25,550 nt of DNA, from IMG/VR virus record IMGVR_UViG_3300009502_000185, positions 1 to 25,550 of that record. One strand, given 5' to 3'. Positions 6,716 through 15,084 of the stretch are shown here, piece after piece. This stretch comes from a virus. The stretch's first letter is position 1; each line of letters starts with the position of its first letter. The notes below the pieces were generated by a model. It did no database searches, was not told the DNA's origin, and saw only the letters and a program-made list of their open reading frames with translations. Both the position numbers and the translations under genes were made by a program.

Positions 6716-6928
6716 GTGGCGGATCGTGACGAGGAACGACTCGACGATTTGGACGACCTGCGGTTCTCGGGCCTTCAATCCGTGCGCTACGCCGACCGCC
6801 AGATCACGTACCAGTTGGCGTCCGATCTGACCGCGCTGTCCAGGGAGCAAGCTCGCAAGATTCTCAGGCGAAAGCGCCGGGCCACCAGGACGTTCATCTC
6901 CAGCCCAGGCGGGGACCCGAATGAGTAG
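6716..6928 (+). CDS. head-tail joining protein, gpW-like
   Basis: This 70-residue protein is about the length of lambda gpW (68). The core SGLQSVRYADRQITYQLASDL matches the gpW-type pattern 'SG..SV.y.dRsvtY.s...L', followed by a basic C-terminus (RKILRRKRRATRTF). It should bind the portal after packaging and help attach the tail. The frame is open from GTG 6677, but codons before 6716 look non-coding and no ribosome site precedes 6677. GTG 6716 has GATGAGG upstream. The gene overlaps the portal start by eight bases, in the lambda order A-W-B. Confidence 0.75.
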   Translation: MADRDEERLDDLDDLRFSGLQSVRYADRQITYQLASDLTALSREQARKILRRKRRATRTFISSPGGDPNE

Positions 6929-8474
6929 CATCCGTCGCTCGTTCGTCCGTCGCGCGGAGATGGCCGCGGTCGCCAACCTGGCGCTGCTTCCGGACGCCGT
7001 TTCCCGACCCGTCGCGAAGGCCGCCGGACGAGCGCTGATGGCGCTGTCGGGAGTCTCCTCGTTCGACATCGCCCGCCACACCCACGAGACGCGTGGCTTG
7101 CCGACCACGCCCCGGGACGCGAACGCCGAGTACACGCTCGCGGGAACCGCGCTGCGCGACCGGCCGCACGAGCTGGTGCAGAACAGCCCCTACGCAAAGC
7201 GGGCGATCGACGCCCACGTTGCCCGGGTCATCGGCCGAGGCATCTGGCCGGTGTTCGCCAAGAAAGAGGCGAATGACCTGTTCGAGAAATGGGCCCCCGT
7301 CTGCTACACCCACAACCGCACCGGCTGGGAGGGCCTGCAGACACTGGCAGAGCGAACCCGATTCTCGTCGGGCGCCGCGTGGGGCCGACGGCGCTGGCGC
7401 AAGACCACCGACAAGGACCTCGACGGCCGGCCGCTGGCGGTACCGCTGCAGATCCAACTCTACGAGCAGGACCAGGTCGATACGACGAAGGAGGTTCCCC
7501 CGGACGATTCCGGCCGTCGAACCATGTCCGGCGTCGAGTACGACGGCGTTGGGCGTCCCGTCGCGGTCTGGTTCTATCGCGACCACCCCGGATCGATCGT
7601 TGCAACCCGCCTGGAATCGGTGCGCGTTCCTTACAGCGACCTCGCCCACCTGTACCGCGAGGACCGACCGAATCAGATTCACGGCGTGCCCGACCTCTCG
7701 TCAGTCGCCATGTCGTTGTGGAAGTTGGACAAGTACGAAAACAGTGAGCTGACCCGGAAGTGGCGGGAGTCCAACACGGTCGCGATCGTGGCCGGCGGCG
7801 AAGAGGACCCCAACGCCGACGACGCCGACGACCGCACCGCGTTCGCCGTGAAGGACGCAGATGGAAACGTGGTCGAGGAATGGGGCGACGGCCAGATCCT
7901 GTACGCGTTCGGCGACCGTCAGATTTCGTTCCACCAGCCGGCTACCGTCGGCGGCTACGCGGAGTATGTGACCAAGATCCTGCACAAGATCGCTGCCGGC
8001 CTGAACCTGCCGTACTACACGCTGTCGGGCGACCTGTCGCAGTACACCTACGCCTCAGCTCAGATCGGCGACAACGATGCCCAGGCGCACGTTCGGCCGT
8101 GGCAGGAACAGGGAATCGTCCCGATGTTCCTGCAGGTCATCGTTCGCTGGTTCGTCGAGGCTGCGGTTGCATCGGGCGCTCTCACGGGGGCGGTCGAGGA
8201 CTATTCCGTCGTCGAGTGGCAGTACCCGGTGCGCGAGGTGCACGACAGGGTGGAGGCCATCAAGGCCGACTTCCTGGAGATGCGCTCCGTCGTCACGACC
8301 CTGGAGGACGTCCTGGCCGCCCGCGGTCGGAACCTTGCGAAGGTGATCGAATCCGCGAAGCGTGTTGCTGAGGCGTTGGATGGTGCCAAATTGGTCAGCG
8401 ACGCGGACACCAGAAAGGTCACTCAGAACGGCATGTTGCAGACCGCCCCCCGTGCCCCCGCTCCCGCCGCCTGA
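6921..8474 (+). CDS. portal protein, lambda gpB family
   Basis: This 517-residue protein is close to lambda gpB (533). It would form the dodecameric portal through which DNA enters and leaves the capsid. Family-like features are RDRPHELVQNSPYAKRAIDA near residue 80, a WAP...D/E-rich wing region, the PYSDLAHLYREDRPNQIHGVP segment near 240-260, KYENSEL and GLNLPYYTLSGDLSQYTYAS near 360-380. The last matches the conserved 'G..Y..l..D.s..nySS.R' block of gpB proteins. A helical C-terminal region (about 430-490) is followed by an Ala/Pro tail. The start overlaps the gpW-like gene. The gap to the capsid gene is 61 bases and holds only its ribosome site. Confidence 0.9.
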   Translation: MSSIRRSFVRRAEMAAVANLALLPDAVSRPVAKAAGRALMALSGVSSFDIARHTHETRGLPTTPRDANAEYTLAGTALRDRPHELVQNSPYAKRAIDAHVARVIGRGIWPVFAKKEANDLFEKWAPVCYTHNRTGWEGLQTLAERTRFSSGAAWGRRRWRKTTDKDLDGRPLAVPLQIQLYEQDQVDTTKEVPPDDSGRRTMSGVEYDGVGRPVAVWFYRDHPGSIVATRLESVRVPYSDLAHLYREDRPNQIHGVPDLSSVAMSLWKLDKYENSELTRKWRESNTVAIVAGGEEDPNADDADDRTAFAVKDADGNVVEEWGDGQILYAFGDRQISFHQPATVGGYAEYVTKILHKIAAGLNLPYYTLSGDLSQYTYASAQIGDNDAQAHVRPWQEQGIVPMFLQVIVRWFVEAAVASGALTGAVEDYSVVEWQYPVREVHDRVEAIKADFLEMRSVVTTLEDVLAARGRNLAKVIESAKRVAEALDGAKLVSDADTRKVTQNGMLQTAPRAPAPAA

Positions 8475-8535
8475 CGGTGGACAGGTTGATCGCAGACCGA
8501 ACTGCCCTGACGCTTGCAACAGACGGAGGGGCCGC

Positions 8536-10482
8536 GTGTCCACGTTCCGCAAGCCGCTCGACCTGCCCGCGACCGACAGCATGGCGATGGCCATGGTGCC
8601 CGGGTCGTTCAATGCCGAGTCGAACGAAATCGACATCGTGTGGCTGGACGGCCTGACGCTGGATCGGCGGGACTGCTGCGGCGACAAGTACGTGCTGCAC
8701 TTCAACCCGGTCGGCTGCCACCTGGATCGCGCCAATTCCGGCGCCCCGTTCCTGTGGAACCATCCGCAGGCGAAGGGCTACAACGGCGCCCTGGGCATCG
8801 AACCCCAGCACGTGATCGGCAACTGCAAGCCGGCCAGCGTCATGCTGTCGCCCGTCGGCAAGGGCACCGCGACCATCCGCCTGATCCCCTTCAACCCCGA
8901 CCCGATCGCCGCGCGGCCGGCCGAACAGCAGGGCGCGTTCTTGGTGGCCAACGGCTACAGCCGCGGCATCTCCCAGGGCTGGCGGTACGACAAGGTCCGT
9001 GTGGTCGAGTACCCGGACACCGATCAACCGCCGGACGTGTTCGTGGACGAATGGACCGTTCTGGAGTTTTCCGCCGCCCCGATTCAGGAAGTCGAGGGCG
9101 CCGCAACCGCAGCCATGAAGGAGGCCGAGATGCCGAAGCCCACCGAGACCCCGGAGACCCCCGTGGCCCTGACCGAGCAGGACGTGGCCGCCGCGAAGAC
9201 GGCCGGCGCGAACGATGGGGCCGCGAAGGAGCGCGCCCGGACGAAGGGCATCCTGGCGACGGTGGCGGCGATGGGCCTGGACGCGTCCGTCGGCACGTCG
9301 GCCATCGACAGCGACGAGGACCTGTCCGCGTTCCGGGATCGGGTCATCAACGAGCGCGCCGCCGACACGTCGGCCGACCGCGTGTCCGGGCAGATCAAGC
9401 CCGGCCGCGACTCCCGCGACAAGTTGCGGGATGGCATCGCGGCCGTGATGTTCGACAAGGCGATGAACCGCGCGCCGTCGGACGCCTCCGCGGACCTGCA
9501 CGACCATTCGGTCATGCAGCTCTACAAGGCCTACGCCAGCGCCCTGGGCGTGACCGGTCGCCTGACCGATCAGCAGGCCGCGAAGATCGCCCTGGGCCTA
9601 GGCTTCTCCGCGGGGATGCAGACCCCGTCGGACCTGCCGAACGCCATGGAGGGCGTCGGGAACAGGTCCCTGAAGGAGAAGTCGGCCGAGTACCCGATCG
9701 ACTTCAACGACCTGGTCATCCCGAAGGTCGTGCCGGACTTCCGCGTGTCGACCCTGATCGGGTTCGGCCTGCAGGGCACGATGGAGAAGGTCCCGGCGGG
9801 CGGAAAGCCGACCCCGTGGAAGACCGCCGAGGAGGCCGAGGGCTTCAAGCCCTCCCGCTTCATGGGCAAGATCGTGTGGTCCTGGGAGGACCAGCAGAAC
9901 GACGACCTGGGCGTCATCGGCCAGACGGCCGAGGAACTGGCGAAGGGCCACACCAACGCGCGGCTGGACTCGTTCTGGACCGAGTTCATGAACGGTACCT
10001 ACGGCGGCGTGGCACTGTACGACGCGACCCACGCCAACGTCGTCGCCTCCCAGGGCGCGGACCCGTCGGTGGCGCAGCTCGGCAAGATGCGCAAGCTGCA
10101 CCGCAAGCAGGTGAACATCTCCGGCCGGCCGATGAACGCGGTCGTCAGCCACGTCATCTTCAACAGCGACCACGAGACGGCTGTGGACACGTTCGCGTCG
10201 TACCAGGTCAACGCGAACACGGTCGGCGGCGGCGTCCCGAAGTGGGTCCTCCCGCTGAAGTACATCTGCCAGCCGCGCCTGGATGTGGCGAAGTTTTGGT
10301 ACACGGCCTCGGTCATGGCGCAGAAGTGCTTCGTCGAGGCCGTGCTGAAGAACGCCCAGGAGCCGATGTTCCGCATGGTGGTCGACCCCGAGACGCTGGC
10401 GATCTCCTGGATCCTGGACCACTCCTGGGTCCATAAGGCGGTCGAATTCCGCGGCGTGGCCCGGAACAAGGGCGAGGCGTGA
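8536..10482 (+). CDS. fused prohead protease-major capsid protein
   Basis: This 648-residue protein starts at GTG with ACGGAGGGG upstream; the frame is open earlier, but that is portal shadow. Residues 1 to about 190 look like an S78/U35 prohead protease: the FLWNHP motif (H76, likely catalytic), GISQGW (S146, candidate nucleophile) and WTVLEFSAAPI, matching the conserved 'W.l.EvS.Vp..' block. An Ala/Glu/Lys-rich region at about 190-360 would act as the internal scaffold or delta domain. From about 365 on is a HK97-fold capsid subunit of the kind found in protease fusions (DLPNAMEGVGNRSLKE, DFRVSTLIGF, IVWSWEDQQNDDLGVI). Self-cleavage would release the capsid domain. This replaces separate lambda C and E genes. 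Confidence 0.87.
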   Translation: MSTFRKPLDLPATDSMAMAMVPGSFNAESNEIDIVWLDGLTLDRRDCCGDKYVLHFNPVGCHLDRANSGAPFLWNHPQAKGYNGALGIEPQHVIGNCKPASVMLSPVGKGTATIRLIPFNPDPIAARPAEQQGAFLVANGYSRGISQGWRYDKVRVVEYPDTDQPPDVFVDEWTVLEFSAAPIQEVEGAATAAMKEAEMPKPTETPETPVALTEQDVAAAKTAGANDGAAKERARTKGILATVAAMGLDASVGTSAIDSDEDLSAFRDRVINERAADTSADRVSGQIKPGRDSRDKLRDGIAAVMFDKAMNRAPSDASADLHDHSVMQLYKAYASALGVTGRLTDQQAAKIALGLGFSAGMQTPSDLPNAMEGVGNRSLKEKSAEYPIDFNDLVIPKVVPDFRVSTLIGFGLQGTMEKVPAGGKPTPWKTAEEAEGFKPSRFMGKIVWSWEDQQNDDLGVIGQTAEELAKGHTNARLDSFWTEFMNGTYGGVALYDATHANVVASQGADPSVAQLGKMRKLHRKQVNISGRPMNAVVSHVIFNSDHETAVDTFASYQVNANTVGGGVPKWVLPLKYICQPRLDVAKFWYTASVMAQKCFVEAVLKNAQEPMFRMVVDPETLAISWILDHSWVHKAVEFRGVARNKGEA

Positions 10483-10485
10483 TCC

Positions 10486-10499
10486 CAGCCGATCGGCTG
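10486..10499. other. 14-base perfect palindrome after the capsid gene
   Basis: CAGCCGATCGGCTG begins four bases after the capsid stop. It could fold into a five-pair GC-rich hairpin with a GATC loop. No T-run follows, so it is not a classic terminator. It may protect or partly terminate the capsid mRNA, or it may be chance. Confidence 0.35.
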
Positions 10500-10544
10500 C
10501 TGACAAGGTGCGCGACCCGGGGTTGACCCGGACGGAGGATGAAC

Positions 10545-11420
10545 ATGAACGCCCGCACGATGGACTCCTCGCCGCTGACCCTGATCGCCCCGTTCGGCGG
10601 CGTCGTGGCCGGCCAGTTCTACCAGGTCGGCGAGATCCGCGGCTTCGTCATCGAGAAGGCGGCCGAGGGTGAGCCCTTCGCGCTGGAAACGTGCTGCCGC
10701 AACAAGGACGCCCCGAAGGTTCCCGGGACCAACTGGTCGGAGGGTGCCGGCCTGATGTTCGACACCAACGCCGCGGGCTTCACCGACGTGGCGACGGCCT
10801 ACACCGGCCCGATGGTCGCGAAGGCCTGCGCCGCCGCCGCGACGGCCGACACGACGTGCGACCTGGTCCTGCTGGAAGACGCGCTGTCGTCGGTCACCGG
10901 GGACATCACCCAGGTGACGGCCGGAACGGGCCTGACGGGCGGCGGCACCAGCGGCGTCGTCACGGTCGCGCTGTCCACCGGGTCCATCACCTCGCTCGGC
11001 AAGGCCGACGCCGCGGTCCCGGCCGCGGACCTCCTGTCGCTGGCGCTCGGCAAGGGCGGCGCACTGGTGGGGCTGCGGATGCCCGAGGGCGCCCCGGAGT
11101 CGTTTGCGGCCGTCGAGAACCTGGACGAGTTCGTCGAGGCGCTGTTCGAGCAGTTCGGCCAGGACAGTTCCCACGAGAAGGACGTGACGGTCGTGGTCGC
11201 CCTGGGCGCGTCGACCGGCTCCTCGGCGGCCGACCCTGACCTGGTGACCGCGGCCAACCCGGTGCTGTCGGCGCCGATCCCGGTGAGCGGGAACGACCAG
11301 CCGATCGCGTCGGTTGGGATCGCCACCAATGGCGCGATCACGATCACCACCGCGGCCGTCGAGACCGCGAGGTCCACGTTCACGGTGCGCGTGCGGTACC
11401 AGGACCTGCCCGAGGCGTGA
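10545..11420 (+). CDS. DUF2190-like capsid decoration / head-fibre protein
   Basis: This 291-residue protein follows the capsid gene, where the decoration protein usually lies. The N-terminal ~105 residues fit the DUF2190 beta-barrel pattern: APFGGVVAGQFYQVG, an FALETCC...DAPK segment, then a conserved-looking GPMVAKACAAAATADTTCDLVLL. A linker with ITQVTAGTGLTGGGTSG follows, a motif common in phage tail fibres and adhesins. After it come helical (about 190-215) and beta-rich C-terminal segments. The length is two to three times a plain decoration protein, so it may carry a capsid fibre. ATG 10545 is preferred over ATG 10539 because GGAGG (10534-10538) is well spaced only for the former. Confidence 0.65.
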   Translation: MNARTMDSSPLTLIAPFGGVVAGQFYQVGEIRGFVIEKAAEGEPFALETCCRNKDAPKVPGTNWSEGAGLMFDTNAAGFTDVATAYTGPMVAKACAAAATADTTCDLVLLEDALSSVTGDITQVTAGTGLTGGGTSGVVTVALSTGSITSLGKADAAVPAADLLSLALGKGGALVGLRMPEGAPESFAAVENLDEFVEALFEQFGQDSSHEKDVTVVVALGASTGSSAADPDLVTAANPVLSAPIPVSGNDQPIASVGIATNGAITITTAAVETARSTFTVRVRYQDLPEA

Positions 11421-11454
11421 GCCTGGAGCCGCTGAAATCCCATGGGGCAACGTG

Positions 11455-11805
11455 ATGTGGGCGCGTCTGGTGGAAAGAGCGGAGAAGGGGATCCGAGACG
11501 TGCTCTCGGACTGCCGCGTCACGCTCGATCCTGACGGCGGCGCCTGCACCTGCACCGGCATCTTCTTCGCACCGCATCAGGAAGTTGTCGCCGACGGCGA
11601 AGGCTCCGTGGCTGTGGCCTCGACCGACCCCACGGTGGACATCCATGCGGCGGACCTGCCCGTGACCCCGAAGACCCGGGACGTCGTCGCGATCGAACTC
11701 CAGCAGGCCGACGGTACCTACGCCGCCCCGGTCCGCTATCGCGTCACGGATACCCAGGACAACGGCCACGGGTCCGTCAAACTCCAACTCGTGAAGGGGG
11801 GCTGA
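11455..11805 (+). CDS. head-tail connector, lambda FII-like
   Basis: This 116-residue protein matches lambda gpFII in length (117). It shows the same layout: an N-terminal helix (LVERAEKGIRDVL), a GGACTCTGIFFAP strand like 'GAVIRGVFDDP', TDPTVDIHAADLPVTPKTRDVVAI like 'SLFVRTDEVRQLRRGDTLTI', and a final DNGHGSVKLQLVKG like 'DDGGSCHLWLGRG'. It would sit below the portal and gpW ring as the platform for the tail. ATG 11455 follows GGGGC; a GTG three bases earlier is also possible. One base separates its stop from the next GTG. Confidence 0.75.
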   Translation: MWARLVERAEKGIRDVLSDCRVTLDPDGGACTCTGIFFAPHQEVVADGEGSVAVASTDPTVDIHAADLPVTPKTRDVVAIELQQADGTYAAPVRYRVTDTQDNGHGSVKLQLVKGG

Positions 11806-11806
11806 C

Positions 11807-12409
11807 GTGGCGCGGCCGACCCTCAGCCCGACCGGAATTCGAACCGACCTGGTGTCGCGCCTGGCCGGCAAGACGATTGCCGCCGACCGGGTGTTCAACT
11901 CGCGCCGCGCCAATCTCGAAACCGACGAACTGCCGGCCATCACTGTGACGTCGCTCGGCGCCACCGACGACCGATGGAGCATGGGCACGTTCCTGGCCAA
12001 GCACACGGAGCGCCTGGCGATCGTCGGGGATGTCGCCAACGAGGATGGGGACGAGGCGGCCCTGGCAGCCGACCTGGACATCATGGAGTCGCAGATCCTG
12101 GACGCCCTGGCCGGCGACGCGGAGTGGTTGGGCGCGTTCGAGTCGGTGGAGAAGATCGACTCGGCGAAGCGACTGGACGACTCCTCGGGCACGCTCCTGG
12201 GCCACGTGGGCATCGTCGTGGAACTGCACTACTCGGTCCAGTTCCCCTACGCAACCTCGCAGGCCCCGGAAGGCACGCCGCCCGGGCCGGGCCAGGGTGG
12301 AACGCCGATGCCTCCGGACCTCGAATCGATCCGAGTGGACACGCACAGCGCGCATCCGATCGGCGCGGACGTCTCCGACCGTCCCGTCCTCGACCATGAG
12401 GAGGGCTGA
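11807..12409 (+). CDS. tail terminator / minor tail protein, gpU-like
   Basis: This 200-residue protein starts at GTG with AAGGGGGGC upstream. The N-terminal half has the pattern of tail-terminator proteins: IRTDLVSRLAGKTIAADRVF, NSRR and ELPAITVTSLGA. A helical LAADLDIMESQILDAL segment follows, then a terminal strand GIVVELHYSVQF like the end of lambda gpU. It would cap the tail tube and join it to the connector. The last ~50 residues are Pro/Gly/Asp-rich and look disordered. Its position between the FII-like and DUF2635 genes supports the role. Confidence 0.7.
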   Translation: MARPTLSPTGIRTDLVSRLAGKTIAADRVFNSRRANLETDELPAITVTSLGATDDRWSMGTFLAKHTERLAIVGDVANEDGDEAALAADLDIMESQILDALAGDAEWLGAFESVEKIDSAKRLDDSSGTLLGHVGIVVELHYSVQFPYATSQAPEGTPPGPGQGGTPMPPDLESIRVDTHSAHPIGADVSDRPVLDHEEG

Positions 12410-12412
12410 ATC

Positions 12413-12634
12413 GTGGAACTGCGCATGCTGCTGATCCGACCGGCCGAAGGACGGCAGATCCGCCGGCCGGAGCCGCCCTACGGATTCCTGCCCGACGAGC
12501 CCGCGGCCGTCATGGAACACCCCTACTGGTGGCGTCGCCTGTCGCGTGGGGACGTGATCCTGTGCGACCCGGCCGTTCCGGTCGCCGAACCCAACGAGAC
12601 GGATGCCAGGGCCACCGGGCCCGTGGAGGAATAG
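12413..12634 (+). CDS. DUF2635 family small tail-module protein
   Basis: This 73-residue protein has the DUF2635 signature: an N-terminal MLLIRPAEGRQIRRPE strand followed by a YWWRRLSRGDVIL motif. In Mu-like contractile phages this small protein (Mu gp38) lies directly before the sheath gene, exactly as here. Its function is not established. GTG 12413 is well placed after GAGGAGGGC, and the stop falls two bases before the sheath ATG. Confidence 0.85.
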   Translation: MELRMLLIRPAEGRQIRRPEPPYGFLPDEPAAVMEHPYWWRRLSRGDVILCDPAVPVAEPNETDARATGPVEE

Positions 12635-12635
12635 C

Positions 12636-14285
12636 ATGTCCGGACCTTCCTTCAACCTGATCGCTGCTTCGATCCAGCCCGCGTTCCGGGCGGAAGTATC
12701 CAACTCCAAGGCCGCGGGTGGCGCGACCGCGCGGCCGTCGCTGGTCATCGGGCAGGCGCTCGGAACCGGGTACGTGGCGAACGTGCCCGTCAAGGTCCTG
12801 TCGACGGGCACGGCGAACGCCCTGTTCCGGACCGGCAGCCAACTCGCCCGGGCCATCGCGGCGTACCTCGCCAACGATCCCTTCGCGGAACTGTGGGCGC
12901 TTCCGGTGGACGATTCCGGCACGGGCGTGGCGGCGGCGCTGTCCCTGAAGTTCGTCGTCACCGGCACCCCCGGGTACGGCTCGCTGTACCTGTACATCGC
13001 TGGCCAGCGGCTCGTCATCAATGTGACCCCGGCCTCGACGGCCACCTCCATCGGCGACGCCATCGCGGCGGCCCTCGGGATCAACGAGGCCGCGGCGTTC
13101 GCGGCGGGATCGACGTTCCCCGTGACGGCCACCAACTCGTCCGGCACGGTCACGTTCCTCGCCCGCAACAAGGGCTCGCTCAGCAACCAGATCGACTTCC
13201 GGGTCAACTACCTGGGCAGCGCGTCCGGCGAGCAGTACCCGGTGGGCGTGGTCGCGCAGTACTACCCGACCGGCCTGGCTTGGACGGACCTGGCGCTGGC
13301 CTACCAGGGCAACAACGCGACGGCCCCGGCCTGCAACGCCTCGACGACCAGCACGTCGAACGGCACGATCCTGGGCGCGAACGACCCGTCGCTGACGACC
13401 GCCATCGCGAACATGGGCGACCGCCGGTACTCGTTCGTCGTGTGTCCCTACAGCACGAAGGGCACGGGCCTGCCCATCACGCTGCTTGCGACCGAGTTTG
13501 CGGATTCGCTGACGGGTCGCTGGGGCCCGCAGAAGCAGGTCTACGGGCACGTGTACAGCGCCCTGAATTCGACGGCGGCGACCCTGTACGGCCTGTCCAC
13601 GGACAACAGCCCGCACGTGAGCATCTTCGGGATCGAGGCCAGCCCGACGCCCCCGTGCGAGATCGCCGCGGCCTTCGCGGGCGCCATCGCCCCGTCCATC
13701 CGGAACGACCCGGCCCGGCCCCTGAACACGCTCATCCTGCAGGGCGTGCTGGCCCCGAGTCCGGCCGACCAGTTCAACTACACCGAGCGCGAGCAGATCC
13801 TGGCGAACGGGATCACCACCCCCCTGATCGACCCTGCCGGCAACGTCCGCATCCAGCGGGCGATCAGCACCTACACGAAGAACGCGTACGGCGCGGCCGA
13901 CAAGTCGTATCGCGACATCACGACCCCGGCGACCCTCGACTTCATCCTGACCGAGATGGGGAACTACATCTCGAACGCCTACAGCCGGGTCAAGCTGGTC
14001 GACAACGACATGCCGATTCAGCCGGGCACGAACTGCGTCAACTGCAATTCGATCCGCAACGCGCTGATCGACCTGTACGTCGGCTGGGAGCGCCTGGCGA
14101 TCGTCGAGAACTCGGCGGTCTTCTCGAAGTTGATCCGGGTCACGCGGGACACCGACGGGAACCCCGCCGGGGACCCGACGGTGGTGAACGTCTACTTCCC
14201 GCCGGACCTGGTCAACGGCCTGATGAACATGAACGCCCTGGCGGAATTCCGTCTCCAGTACAGCCCCGCCGACCTGGCGGCCTAG
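12636..14285 (+). CDS. contractile tail sheath, Mu gpL-like
   Basis: This 549-residue sheath subunit would polymerise around the tail tube and contract at infection. The N-terminus matches the Mu L type (AEVSNSKAAGGATARPSLVIGQ). Domain-like segments follow, and the conserved C-terminal half includes GNVRIQRAISTYTKNAYGAADKS, DITTPATLDFILTEM and a final LAEFRLQY. ATG 12636 is preceded by GGAGGA at good spacing; the frame is open slightly upstream without a better start. The sheath shows that the phage is a myovirus. Confidence 0.92.
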   Translation: MSGPSFNLIAASIQPAFRAEVSNSKAAGGATARPSLVIGQALGTGYVANVPVKVLSTGTANALFRTGSQLARAIAAYLANDPFAELWALPVDDSGTGVAAALSLKFVVTGTPGYGSLYLYIAGQRLVINVTPASTATSIGDAIAAALGINEAAAFAAGSTFPVTATNSSGTVTFLARNKGSLSNQIDFRVNYLGSASGEQYPVGVVAQYYPTGLAWTDLALAYQGNNATAPACNASTTSTSNGTILGANDPSLTTAIANMGDRRYSFVVCPYSTKGTGLPITLLATEFADSLTGRWGPQKQVYGHVYSALNSTAATLYGLSTDNSPHVSIFGIEASPTPPCEIAAAFAGAIAPSIRNDPARPLNTLILQGVLAPSPADQFNYTEREQILANGITTPLIDPAGNVRIQRAISTYTKNAYGAADKSYRDITTPATLDFILTEMGNYISNAYSRVKLVDNDMPIQPGTNCVNCNSIRNALIDLYVGWERLAIVENSAVFSKLIRVTRDTDGNPAGDPTVVNVYFPPDLVNGLMNMNALAEFRLQYSPADLAA

Positions 14286-14297
14286 GAGGTCCATCCC

Positions 14298-14660
14298 ATG
14301 CCCACCGGAATCACCATCGCTGGCAAGGGGTCCCTGCGGCTCGACAACAAGGTCTACAACTGCACGAAGTTGTCCGTGACGTTCGGTGCCGAGAAGACCG
14401 AGAAGTTGGTCGGCATGGGCGGCGTCGCCGGGGACAAGGTCACGCCCGTCGTGCCGAAGATCGACGCGACGATCATCGTCACCCGGGACGTGCTGCTGTC
14501 GGTGCTGTCCGCGCTGCGGAACATCCGCGCCGAGGGCACCTTCGCCGACGGCCGCTCGTTCGTCGCGACCGGCGCCTCGACCGCTGACCAGCTCAAGTAC
14601 GCGGCCGAGGACGGCACCGTGGATGTGTCGCTGGAGGCCTTGTCCTGCTTGGAGGTCTGA
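14298..14660 (+). CDS. tail tube protein, Mu gpM-like
   Basis: This 120-residue protein lies directly after the sheath and has a strong ribosome binding site (TAGGAGG). The beta-rich sequence fits the tube family: ITIAGKGSLRLDNKVYNC, EKLVGMGGVAGDKVTPVVPKIDATI, and EDGTVDVSLEALSC near the end. It would stack as hexamer rings inside the sheath. Two bases separate it from the chaperone gene. Confidence 0.88.
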   Translation: MPTGITIAGKGSLRLDNKVYNCTKLSVTFGAEKTEKLVGMGGVAGDKVTPVVPKIDATIIVTRDVLLSVLSALRNIRAEGTFADGRSFVATGASTADQLKYAAEDGTVDVSLEALSCLEV

Positions 14661-14662
14661 GC

Positions 14663-15004
14663 ATGCAGCCCGTCACTGTGACCCTGGACAAGCCCATCCT
14701 CGACTTCGGCCAGCAGGTCTCCGCGCTGGTGATCTCCCGCGAGGTCGAGATCGACGACCTGATCGAGGTGGAGGACGTCGAGAAGAAGACGCTGCGGTCC
14801 CTGATGCTGATGCAGCGCCTGTACCGGACGCCCGAGGGGAAGGAACTCCTGCTGGACTCGCTGCGGCACCTGCGCCCGGCCGACTTCGCCAAGTTGGACA
14901 AGGCCATGGGCCCTTTCTTGGTGCTTGGCCCCGCAACTGGCGAGCGGTTGCCGGAGCATTCGCCTTCCGCCAGCAGCAGCCCCTCGGCACCATCGAACGA
15001 TTGA
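14663..15004 (+). CDS. tail assembly chaperone, short (zero-frame) product
   Basis: This 113-residue protein is the equivalent of Mu gp41 or P2 gpE, between tube and tape-measure genes. Residues 1 to about 84 are conserved-looking (VTLDKPILDFGQQVSALVIS, a strand-helix start, then helices up to KLDKAMGPF). The last ~29 residues are Ser/Pro-rich. A double slippery site at 14908-14917 allows a -1 shift to a longer product. Such chaperones hold the tape measure protein during tail assembly and are absent from the finished virion. Confidence 0.85.
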   Translation: MQPVTVTLDKPILDFGQQVSALVISREVEIDDLIEVEDVEKKTLRSLMLMQRLYRTPEGKELLLDSLRHLRPADFAKLDKAMGPFLVLGPATGERLPEHSPSASSSPSAPSND

Positions 15005-15084
15005 CAGCACGCCGGCTCCGCTTCTGGATGACCGCATTCCGGGACGCCCAGGAGGAGACCCAGCGACACAGGGGTGAACCGTGA
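14663..15084 (+). CDS. tail assembly chaperone, -1 frameshift product
   Basis: A -1 shift at 14908-14917 would join the first 84 residues to a second frame ending at TGA 15082-15084, giving a protein of about 140 residues. The extension (AGAFAFRQQQPLGTIERL, then RRLRFWMTAFRDAQEE) resembles the P2 gpE' type 'aFaFhWp...l..l....l..W'. The extension has no start codon of its own that makes sense, and its codons look better than those of the zero-frame tail. A -1 shift in this gene pair is widely conserved in dsDNA phage tails. The end overlaps the tape measure start as GTGA. Confidence 0.82.
14908..14917 (+). promoter_or_regulatory. programmed -1 frameshift slippery site
   Basis: Zero-frame codons ATG GGC CCT TTC contain two overlapping X-XXY-YYZ heptamers: GGGCCCT (14908-14914) and CCCTTTC (14911-14917). 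About 15 bases downstream GCAAC (14933-14937) can pair with GTTGC (14947-14951), a modest possible stimulatory stem. Confidence 0.8.

Noticed and set aside
8514-10436. 640-codon + strand frame overlapping the protease-capsid gene
   Set aside because: It is Arg/Gly/Pro-rich shadow translation with poor third-position GC. The overlapping frame encodes recognisable protease and capsid domains.
12893-14587. 564-codon frame overlapping the sheath and tube genes
   Set aside because: It is shadow translation rich in Arg, Gly and Pro. It crosses two real genes that have proper ribosome sites.
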